64,000 nucleotides of DNA from contig NC_049979.1 of NCBI RefSeq assembly GCF_000003815.2, forward strand, positions 34,375,831 to 34,439,830, read 5' to 3'. A model generated the notes under the pieces. It did no database searches, had not been told where the DNA came from, and was given only the letters and a program-made list of their open reading frames with translations. Each line of letters opens with the position of its first letter. Positions within the stretch are counted from its first letter, which is position 1. Positions 10,901 through 22,900 of the stretch are shown in pieces. The translations under genes and the position numbers were made by a program. The stretch is from Branchiostoma floridae (Eukaryota > Chordata > Leptocardii > Amphioxiformes > Branchiostomatidae).

Positions 10901-13900
10901 TAGCTTCCTCGTAGCTTGTTGGAGGACATCTCCTGCCCTTTCTCCTTTAGGCAAGAACACAACACTTGCGTGTTTGTCAGGTATGTCTTGGTCAAGCTTC
11001 TCATATGTAGTGATCACTGCTGTCGATGTAGGTGGGCGGGGTTCTGTTGAGCAGAGAAGATGTTTTTCTATGTTTACGTTTTGAACTGTATCTGCTACAA
11101 CACAGACTTCGGCCTGCTGGTGTAGTGCCAGGGTGGCATAAGACACTGCCTCTTTGTTATCATCGTCAGGTAGGAAAACAACCGCTCTATCTTCTTTACA
11201 CACTGTCTGAATCTTCTGGAAGAAAGAGAATGCTGGCATGAAGTCTTTGACTAGTGCAACAGCATCGCTCCAGGAGAGGGCATCCGGCAAGGGCACTAGG
11301 TTTCTCATTTGTATGTTCATGTGAGGACCGATGCAGCCCACGACGACTCCCATCACCCTGGACCCGTCCTGTACCATCATATCTGTGGGTGGGTGATGCA
11401 CGGTACCACAGATGAGGTGAATATCGGGGGCAGGTCCATCAGAGCCCCCCATCACGTCAGTAAAGGGGCACGCAGCAAAGGCCGCAACCTTAACTGTAGC
11501 TTCATTTCTCGTCCGTGTGCTTGGACTTGAATGAGCTTTGTAGAGCTTCTTTCCATTTTGCCTTTGTTTGGAGTCAAAAGCCCATGACTCGTTGGGAGAG
11601 CAGGATGTGAGAATCTGGTCGGGCTTCATCGGGGTCAGTCTCCGAGCGTACAGGTTAACATGCTGATCGTCTGGGAAGTTTACCATACGAGCTGCAATTT
11701 CATTTTCTCTAGGGTTTGCCTTCAGGACGGACAAAACTTCTACAGCTGCATCACTGAAGTTTTGTTGTGGTGTTAGGTCAACTGCCTTCACCTTGAACTG
11801 CGGGTGTTCTTGTGATATGGACAAACATAGAGACGATGTACCTGCCAGGAGTGGGCTCACGGTGTCCTGCTCCAGCACTGAAGATGACCCGCGTGTAAAG
11901 ATCCAAAGTGTTGGAGGATGATCACGTTGTGTGAGGTGCTTAAATATGGAAAGGCACTGAAAAGATCTTAGGACTTCAGCACGGGGACAGCCTCCCGAAC
12001 CCTCTGTTTGCTCCTGTCGAGCAAAATCATACAGAACAATGACGTGATCCAGATCATCACGCGTCCGCATCTTCTCGATACCTTCACTTGCAGATAGGAC
12101 ATTTTGATTGATCATCTCAACTTTGCACCCCAGATTGGCCTGGAGTGCTGTGCTCACTGTTGTGCCAAAGCTTTCATTCTCATGAAGGACCAGCACATGT
12201 TTGTATGTGGTTGGTTCGTGATCGTCATCGCTCACATTCTTGACAAGGGGCTCCCATTGAAGATTCCAAAGCTTGATTCCGGAGGATGAACCTGCATCAA
12301 TATCTTCAAACATGAGCTCTTCGACTTCGCAAATGACGTCTAGGCCACTGGGGTCGGTCACTGTGATGTCCACCACTCTGCGTGGACCTTTCTTTGAAAT
12401 CCTGAAGTAGAGAGTGACGTTTGATGGCATTTTGTTGAACATGCACAGAGATTTCATGGAGAATGGTACTCGTTTGGCTGGTGTCTTTCCAGTGTACTTG
12501 TCATTTAGGAGTGACAAACAAGCAAATGTGTGCAGAAATGTATCCATGAAGGCTGGATGGTAGATGTAACGCCCAAACTCCCGTGAAATCTCCTCCGGTG
12601 CCTCTGCGGTGACCACGGCTTCTTCATAGCTGTCGGATGCCGTGCATGAAGTGACACAGTGGAACGAACTACCGAGATGGAAGCCAGCTTCTTCCGCAGC
12701 TTCATAGATCTCTTCACTGGAAATAGTTTTGAAACACCTCTCTGCAACATTGGATAGACCATTGGCGGATCCAACTGGTTGTGTCAGGTCTCCCTTGTGC
12801 ACCTCTGCTGTGGCATGAAGGACCCATGAACCGGAAGCATCTTTGCTGTACAGGCCAAAGTGCATTTCCTTTGTACTTTTGTGTTGCAGCGTTGATTTGA
12901 TTACCGCTTCCGAAGTGGGGGCAAACATGAAACGTTTGAACTGAAGGTTTTTCAGCAGAAGTACATTTTGATCCCCATAGATATCAGAGGTTGCAGCCAG
13001 TGCTGTCTCCATGTATGCTGCAGCGGGGACAACCACATTTCCATCTAGGATGTGGTGTTTAAGCCAAGGCACAGATTCTTCTGAGAGATTGGAACACCAG
13101 ACTCTTGACTTTTGACTGTTCGTCCCTTCGGTGGTTTCTTGTGCTTGTCCGAGTAAAGGATGTGACGTCTGAGGAAACAGGTACCGGGAGGAACTTGTTT
13201 CTGTACCAGCATTGCACAGAACCCTCTGCCAAGGGTATGCAGGGATGTCGCGAACACGTCGGTGCTTTTCCTCAAATGCAGGGCTGAAGTTGACTGGGTA
13301 CCCTACAACATGCAGTGTCCCAGTAGTGATCAGTATGTTTTCACGGTCATCGGCTGGTGAAGAGATGTCTCTTGGTCGTACCAGAGTGGGGATGATGTTT
13401 TGCTTTGTGGTACGTGAGTTATTGGTGCTCGAAATATCCTTCAGGGCAGGCCCCAAGGCTGGATGAGCTCCTATCTCAACAAACGTGCTGTACCCGTCCC
13501 GCAGGAGAACCTCTGCTGACTGCATGAAGCGGACCTGTTGTCTGATGTTTGTCCACCAGTAGTGGGCCGTGTTGGTGATATCCGAGGACAGCCATTGGTT
13601 CGTGACCGTAGAAATCATGGGTATCTGTGCTTCTGTTGTCCTGCTGGATGCTGACAGGATCCTAAGCTTCTTGAGGATGGAATCCTTTACCTGTTCCTGT
13701 TGGTAGCTGTGAAATGCATTGTTCACTTTAAGGAGGACGCATTTGATGCCTCTATTCTTCAGCTTGTTGTGGAAGCTGTCGATGGCATTGTCGTCTCCGG
13801 AGAGCACAATCTGATTGGGACTGTTGGTGGCGGCTACGTTGATGATGTTCCTGTTCTCATCCTTTTCGACGAGCTCCTCCACTTCTTTCATTGGGTGCAG

Positions 13901-16900
13901 TACGGCTAGCATTTTCCCATGGCCGCTTGTCTTGCAGAGCTCCTTTCCTCTGTAGTAGATCACTCGCACGGCATCTTCGAAGCTCAGGAGACCAGCAGCG
14001 TATGCTGCTGCCACTTCTCCAACGCTGTGACCAACGATGGCATCAGGTATGACGTCATACTGTCTCAGGAGCTCAACCAAACCCATCTGTACTGCGCAGA
14101 TGCAGGGCTGTGCGATGTCTGTGCACGAAAGCAACGTGGCTATGTTGATATTGGGTGACATTCTCAAATGCATGTTGCAGGTTTTGACAAATAACATGTT
14201 ACAGATGGATTTAACGTATAAGAAAAAATAAGTAATTCTGAATCTGCAGTACAATGTTTTTTAACAACTGAAACGCCCATCCACACAAACTCATAAACGC
14301 ATGCATACACAAATCTCGCACGAACACGCGCGCATGCTTGCGAACACGCAAACATGTGCACGTACCCCGTCTATCTTTTATACCCCCATTCCACTTGACG
14401 GCGCTCTCACGGCGATGGCAAATTTGCCCCATCGCCGTGAAAGCGCCGCAACGCCAGAAAACGCTGCTCTAGTGGGATGTCTCCGGCGACCCCAGCGCTC
14501 TCTCAACGCGACGAAGGACTAAAAGGTCAGCACCATTTATAGGCTGCCAAAGATTGTACATTTTGTGTATTTTGCTGTCTTTTAAGTTATACTTTTACGT
14601 CTTACGCAATATTTAAATCATAGAATGAAGGCTTTAAACAAATTCAATTTTCTCATACGTTCGGCTTGCTGTTTTTTTTACATTAAATTTGTCAAGTAAC
14701 TTGTTCAAAATGAATACTATTATCATGCCATGTTATTATCGTAAATCATTTAATAAATAATGAAACAATTTGATCTATCGAAAATAAGACCTAGTGGAAT
14801 GGGGCCTATCATGTAACGGGAGGTGCCCTAACATGGCGCACTTTTTCACATGCTCAGACTAACGGCGCTCCATCACTAGTTGTCAGAGAGTGGTCAAGTT
14901 TTTTTATACAATCATCTAAATAACATACTGGAAACATTAATACGGTTCATGAACCCTTCGCAATCCACGTTACAGGCGGCAAACGCTGTGTGACGTTTTC
15001 GTGTATGTACATTCCGATTTTGTGCTATGCTGGACAGTGTGCCCTAACTTGGTGCGCTTTTGTAATTTTGCTTTTTTGAGAACCTGATGAATGTAAGTGA
15101 AAAGAAATGGGAATCAAATTCGCTGATGTCTCAGTTTTCTTTTGACAGTAGAATTGTGAAAATGTGTGTCAATTTGTGTGTACTTCTCGTCTCACTGAGG
15201 AGGGCTGAATCTAGCACAGTCCAGGTCGTGATTTCATGGGCTGAATGCACTGAATGCGGCAGCCCGACTAACAAAATCATTACGAAAAAAACAAAAAAAA
15301 ACGCCGCCAACATTACCAACACACTGTGTACGTATTCGGAAATATATTCGACATCTCTCTTTGAAGTTTCTCTGTTTTCATAGACGGTACGAATCCTTTG
15401 TTAGAGCGTAACAAATCTTTGGAGCGTTCGCTCGTCTGTACCTTCAGGGCCACAATACCTGGGAAAAAAACGTCCGTGATGCTTTTGTTGTTTTTGTATT
15501 GTCGGTCTTCTACTCAACGCACATTTAAAGCCCCATATTTGTAGTGTTTTGTGAAGCTTTATTTCATATGTGTATGACAGTTGTGTGGCTGTTTTGCACA
15601 GGTTGTATATTTAGGGACAAGAGCCGCCAACGCCTAAAAACGGGTGACAACAGTGCCAACATTATTGTAAAAATTCTGTTCAAAAAACCTGTGAATAAAA
15701 AAAATTACATTTTTAATGCAAAAATCAGCTGTGTGCATGGACTTGGTGTATGGACCTTTCAAATCAACAAAGTCAGTGGCAACAAACATGGCGAACTTTT
15801 GCATAATTTGCATAATAAGATCAGCAAAAAAAATTCATGCCATCTTAGGACGGGTACCATCTTAGGACGGGTACCATCTTAGGGCACCTCCCGTTACCAT
15901 TGTTAAGCCCTATTGGCGCTCACCGCACTCTCTTGGCGCTCTCATGGCGCTCTCTTGGCGATCATAGTGGCATCGCCATCCTCGGCGCCCTCACCGCGAT
16001 GGTATGACAGGGTTTCATACCATCGCCGAGGTGACGGCGCTCTCGCCGCGATGGCACTTTTACCACGCTCCCACGGCGACCTTGGCAATCCCACCGCGCT
16101 CTCACCGCGATGGTCAAATTTGCCATCGCAGAGAGAGCGCCGTGAGAGCGCCGTCCTAGTGGAATAGGGGCCTAACCATGCAAACATTAGATATCGTCCT
16201 ACCTGTCCTGTTGATCTTGTCAGGATTTGTCTCCTTTGCCAACATGTCAGCTATGGACCAGTCAGCTCCTAGTGTCTTCAGCACATCTTCAAACCGCTGT
16301 GGAAAAGAGAGGAAACCATGATCAATAGTGTGCAGAAGATTTGAATAGCAGGCATGTAGGATTGTAACTTGAGTAATTATATGTGGATGTGGATGCACAT
16401 TTTAACATTTTTCAACAATTACGATATGAAACCTTACATCAAGTTTGCTTCTGTCATGGTGTCAAGTGTGATCTGTATCGGTTTGTTGATTTTGAATACT
16501 GCTTTTAGAATAATCAGCAAACCAGTGCTTATGCTACAGAAGAACATACCTGTATCACGTCACTGAACACTGGATCCTCCAGGGCAAGTTTCCTGCCCAT
16601 TCCCCACCACTGAGTTCCCATCCCGGAGAAGACAAAGGCCATCTTCCCGCGCTCAGCACCCTCCGGGACTTTTCCCTCTACAGCTGCCTTCAGCTTCTCT
16701 TCTCTCGCCATGAGGTTTAGCTTTTGAACGGCGTCATCGGGCCCGTTGACAACTATTGCCAGCCTTTCTGCATGGTGTTGATAGCGGTTTGCAGCAGTGT
16801 ACAGGCTCTGTTGGAAGCGGTCTTCATTGAAAGCTGTGGTGTCTGATAAGAAGGAGATCCAGTGTTCCACTTGTTCTTTCAGGGCAGCCTTGGTGTTTCC

Positions 16901-19900
16901 AGACAGCAACATGATAGTTTTTGCATCACGTTCTGTCCCTCCTGTGAAGTGATTGGCGTTGACTTTGACACTGTTTTCTATAGCTGGATGAAGATCTGGT
17001 GTTGGAGGCTTCTCCAAGATGAGATGGGCGTTAGCTCCGCCAAAGCCAAAGGAGCTGCAGCCTGCAAGCCTGGTTCCCTTCCCTTCCCACTGTAACAAAG
17101 TGCTGGGGACCTTGATGTTTAGCGCATCAAAGTGTATGTCTGGATTTGGTGATGAAAAGTGCACCACCCTTGGGATCTGGGCTTTACTGATCATGAGCGC
17201 CAGCTTGATGATTCCCGCTACTCCTGCAGCGCCCTCTGCGTGCCCGAAGTTGGACTTCACTGAACCAATGTAGAGAGGTGGATCTTCCTTTGTTCGTCCT
17301 CTACCAAGGATCTGGCCCAGCGCATTTGCCTCTGTTCTGTCACCAACCTTGGTACCAGTTCCATGTGCCTCCACATACTGGATGTCATGAGGGTGTACTT
17401 TTGCTGCTGCACAGGCTTTCTCAACAAGGTCCAGTTGGGCGTCGTAGCTGGGGTTCGCGATGCCTGGTGTTCTCCCATCATTGGTGAGGGTGCCTCCTCT
17501 AATGACAGCATAGATCCTGTCACCATCTGCCAGTGCTCTTGAGAGTGGCTTGAGGACAACAACCCCGGCTCCCTCACTCCGACAGTACCCGTCTGCAGAG
17601 GCGTCAAAGCTTTTACACTTGCCATCTGGTGACAGCATCCCTGCTTGGCAGAAACCCACTGAGGTTATTGGCAACAGCATCAAGTTGACACCTCCAGCGA
17701 TGGCCATGCTACAATCTCCTTTTCTGATGGCTTCACTGGCAAGATGGATGGAGTACAGCGAAGAGGAGCAGGCCGTGTCTACAGAAAAGCTCGGACCATG
17801 GAGGTCAAACTCGTAGGAGATACGGTTGGACACCATGCATGAGTTTGTGCCGGAGTTTGTGTATTGGCTGATATTTGAATAAGGGCTGCAGGTCATCGTG
17901 AGGTATTCGCTTGACGTCACGCCTACGTAAACGCCGGTATTTGAGCCGCGGATGGATCTTGGGGGGATCCCGGCGTTTTCTAGCGCTTCCCAAGTCACCT
18001 CCAGCAGGATCTGGATTTGAGGGTCCAGGTGGTTGGCTTCATCTGAGAGAAAGGAATTCGTTCTTATTCCAATGTGGTTTTATTTTGCATTTCGCTGCCT
18101 GCAGCGGCGATATGCGTTGACACAATACAGTTCAATGGAAGCACCGATAACGGACTTGCTGAGGTAGATATATGGCCAGCTCATATACTTATCAAAATGG
18201 GTGGGTATTTGCATAGGACCTGTTAGCTCAATTGGTAAGTGACTGACCCTTACCAATTGATATTTTCATTACAACTGTAGTCTATACCCTTGTATTATTT
18301 TTGTCACAATTGTGTTTCCATGTATACATGTACTTGGAATTAGCCTTCGGGCAGGAATTTGCAATAATGTCATTCGCAACGAAATGCTGCAGTGCTCATC
18401 AAACATCATCTTAGAACCACTAGTCAAACTTTTTAATGTGTTCCTGTCTACAGTGTACTTTCCACGCGAATGGTCCAACAGCCACATCGTAGTACTACAT
18501 AAAGGTGGTGCAAAAGACGACCCTAATAATTACAGAGGAATCTCACTCATAAGTTGTTTAAAAAAAAATAGCCAAACTATTCACCTCGATCTTAAAACAC
18601 GCTTCTTAATTAAAGAGCTCCTAGCTGAATACAAACTGATAATATCCCACAACCAGGCCGGTGTCACAGCCGGTGTGACAGCGATCTCGCCCCCCCCCCC
18701 TAGTGAATTGCCCCCCCCCTCAGAAATCGGTAACAACCTCACCCCCTCTAAAAACAGTGCTATCGCTAGCGTATAAATCAGCACCATCTACACATAAGTC
18801 AGCTATATGTTTTCAATTTGTCACTGCATTTTATTTCTTGTGCAGAAAACATTTCCAAAGCACTAACAAAAACACAAGTTAATACTAAAACACACAGGTA
18901 AACAAACTAGTTCCTAACTACTCCAAAAAAAACAGTCATATGAAATATAAACATAAAAACGTGGTGAAGGTACATATAACAGAATGTGCGTTATCATAAT
19001 GAATAACTCCTTTGCATAATTGATACAGGCACTTCATAATTCTTTTGTGGTCAAGGGTAGAGACTTCGTATTGGGAGATAAAGGTTGCTTGAGGACAGGT
19101 TAATACAATGAAAAGTATCTTACGTCGAGACTCAAGTTCGAGACAAGTCCAACTATATTAATACCATTAATGTCATTTAATCAAGTTAATATTAACACTA
19201 TGGTTAGAGTTATGTATCAGACTCGTGTACTTATATCATTATCGTGTACTTATGTCATTCTGAAACAGCATGTTGCGATTCATACCAATCAACTTCTAAA
19301 ATGGTAAGTAAACCCTATTTTTTGGAGGAGGCGAAATCGCTAGAGGGGGACGAGAGAGGGGGGCGAGATCAGTAGCCAGGGAGGGCAAGATCGCTAGTTA
19401 TTTCGCGTCGGGGGGGGGGGGAGATCGCTAGTGACTTCGCGCCCGGGTGTGCAAACTTTGGAACAAGAGGCAAGCTGTTTGTTATGGATACACTGATTAG
19501 TAAATATATATCCGAAACCAAACGACTATAGTCATGTTTTATAGATTTCAGAAAAGCGTTTGACTCAATTTGGCGTGAGGGGCTTCGCTTGAAACTACCT
19601 TCGCTTGAAATTCCTAATTCGGGAATAGGGGGAAACTTTTACAGTCTAATCAAATGTATGAATGAAAAACCCAGCACTTGCGTGAAAACGCCTCACCGTT
19701 TGTCACCAATATCAGGGACGCAACTTCAGCCCTACTCTTTTTAATATATTCATTAACGATCTAGTACATAGACAATATAGAATGTTCACCACCTATTCTT
19801 AATAATCTATTAGTGTAATGTCTACTATATGCTAGATGTTGTTTTATTGTCTGATTCCGATAAATTTAAGGACTACAATGCTCCCTCGGTAAACTAAACG

Positions 19901-22900
19901 CATTTACGTCGAGTACTGAATGGAAGCTCCAAATTAACCTAAAGAAAGCAAAAATTATTATCTTCAATAAATCTGGTCGATTATTCACAAAACAAACTTT
20001 CCTATTCTGACAAGAGACAGCAGGCATTGTATCTTCATATTGCTACCTAGGTATTACCATAACATCAGCCTACAGGGATTACCTTCTACTCCTGAAGATA
20101 ATGATTTGTATCGGAGTCCCTCTGTCCAAATGGAGTCAAATGCCTTCCTGAAGTCGACAAAGCAAGAGTAAAGTCGACGTCTATTTTCTGAGAGGTATTT
20201 GCTTAAAAGTGTATCTTTGATAAAACGGTTATCGCTCGTTCCGACGTTTTCCCGAAACCCTCAGTCCGGCTTGATTCGGAGATATGAGTTTATTTTCATC
20301 TAGGAAAGTGGTGAGGCGTGAGTTTAGTATAGATGTGACCTGCTTGGCTAAACAACTAGTAACCGATATCACCCTGTAGTTACCGGGATCATCTTTAGCT
20401 CCGCCCTTATGTCGGGCGACAATGTGGCTATTGCACCATTCCTGGGGAAAATAACCAGAGGATAGGAACAGGTTGAATAATTTAGTATGCGGTTCAATGA
20501 GAATGTGAGGAGAGTGCTTTAGCATTTCATTAAGAACTAAATCCTTTCCCGAGGCTTTTCCGTTCTTGATTCGAAATTGCATTTTTAATTTTTTCCTCTG
20601 GATAGGAGTGTCTAATTGATTGCCTATTAGTACGTCTTCTAACTCTGATACTTTATTTCTTATTTGTGTTTCAAAACTACTGGGTGGGGGGTGGGGGGGG
20701 TGGGTCAGGTACACGAGGTGGAGATTCTCTCCATACAGATTTTTAAAGTGTGAATCTTTTGACTTTTAAAACTCTTTCAAAAGTTTCCAGAAGGCTGAAG
20801 GATTATCACCTGAAAAAGTACTAACTTAAAGCTGTTTAAAATGTTATAGATCGTGAATTCTGAGTTCGCGTCCAACACGTGGAGAATCGAATGCTATTCT
20901 TTTTTCCTTGCTATCATTACCAAACAGGCATACATAAGAGTTATTAGTCGATTCATTGTTGTAACATTAATATTGAAGCAGACACTTTTACCAGTACATG
21001 TAACTATGTTGCCTTGGGTGCTTTTCAGTCAGTCCAAATGCGAGGACGATGCATGCATATCCAAGTCAATTTTAACATTAACAATATTTGTCGCCTCAAA
21101 TACGCGCTGGGTGTGTGTCATCTTGAATGCCAAAACAACCGCCCGTGGAGTTGGACTAGCTGGAATATGATTATGATTAGATCTCACGGAAATAAAAGGA
21201 ACAAAAGCTTGTCAGTCATGGATATAAAGGACCTTGCCGGCGATTTCCTTTACTGAAGTGCAACAGGAAACGACATACTTTGATGTCTAATCTATTCCGA
21301 CGCGACAGACATTGATTTCCTCTAGGTAAATCCTTTTTAAGCGCTGTCACACAGTTGACGGGACCGCGTGGCGCAGCGGTAGCATGTTCGGATTTGCACC
21401 GAGAGGTTGCGGGTTCAAATCCGCCTGCCGTGCCACCGATCTTGTGCCCTTGGGAAAGGCACTTTACACGACTTTCCTCACTTTACTCAGGTGAAAATGA
21501 GTATCTAGTTTCGGCTAGGGCCGTCCCTCGGATAGGACGTTAAATGGAGGTCCCGTGTATGACCTCAAAGATCACCAGCGACTAGTCGCTGATGTTAAGA
21601 ACAACTTTTGGTGCACATCGAGCATCGCCGAACATCACTATTATATAAAAAATCGCGAAATCGCGCGCTGATCGAGAAAACACCGGACGCATTACTGCCG
21701 AAAATGTCATTTAGAGCTCTCAGACTCGTCGTCCGATCGAGTTTCGCACAATGTGACAGGGGCATAATGAATCTCCCGTGACAAGGCACCACTTCTTGGA
21801 CACGCTGACGAGGTAAGACAAGACGTTTATCGCAAAAAGGCAATAGCTCAATCGATTTTGATGTATTAGCTGTGACAATTTTAACCAATTAATGGAATAA
21901 ACGGGTAGAATAGAAATGATCATTAAAAAGGACTGGTATGATAAACCAAGTCCACACGCGACCGATGATCATGAGCCACAATGTCAGAATTACACGATAG
22001 TTCAAACGAACGGGAGTCGGCAAAACTCGCCAAACTGATGGGCGCACGCCGTCCGATTTACGACCGACACCAATGAAGTCGGTTTATACTCGCCCAACAC
22101 CTGGACCCCAAAGACCGCCGGCAACATGTCGCTGATCTTAAGAACAGATTGTATAGAGAGCATTGGTCAACTCCTTAAAATCGCCCCTAAAGTCGTGCTG
22201 ATCGAGAAAACACCGGGTGTATTACTGCCTAAAATAAGCTCGCAGACTTGGTGTCCGATCAATTACCGTGCACTGTGATCTTGGTATAATAACCCTGTCA
22301 CATTGCGCGAAAATCGATCGGACGACGAGTCTGCGAGCTCCAAATGACATTTACGGAAGTAATACGTCCGGTGTTTTCTCGATTAACGCACGATTTTTTT
22401 GTCTTTAGTATTTTAAACTTGGTCTTAACATCAGCGACTACTTGCCGGTGATCTTTGAGGTCGCAGAGCTTTGAGTTGTCGGGCGAGTAGAGGCCGACTT
22501 ATTGATCATCGGTCGCAAATGTAGACTCTGTTTGACCTAGCGAGTAATTCTGACATTGTGGCTCCTGTGACAATATGTGGGCTGGGTTTATCACAGAAAT
22601 CCTTTCCTGGGATCATTTCTATTCTACCCGTGCGGTCCGTTAAATGGTTCAAAAGATTCCCATGTGAACAACTGAGACTTCAAAATTGATTGAACGTCTT
22701 ACCTCATCAGCGTGCAAGAGCTGGCGCCATGTCATGGGAGGCTCATTATTATAAAATATATTCTTAGGCGATCGCCCGAGCCTCGATCAATGTAACAGGA
22801 ACGGGTTTTAAGCGAAAAATACGGCCGACCCTCTGTCGATCTTTAAATCGGCCGACCTTCCAGCGATCACGAAGTACGCCCGAAGATCGTCGACAAAGTG

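Larger units (their letters stand above)
14119..16202 (-). other. PKS intron 3, packed with MITEs
   Basis: This 2.1 kb intron is bounded by GT at 16202 and AG at 14119. It contains two related GC-rich MITEs and a larger TIR element between them, listed separately. No coding sequence was recognised. Confidence 0.8.

Noticed and set aside
18312-18776. Possible host gene in PKS intron 1
   Set aside because: Reverse-transcriptase motifs and frameshifts identify it as LINE debris.
21361-21436. Functional tRNA gene
   Set aside because: A and B boxes are present, but the acceptor stem pairs poorly and the sequence continues into a tail shared with other SINE copies.
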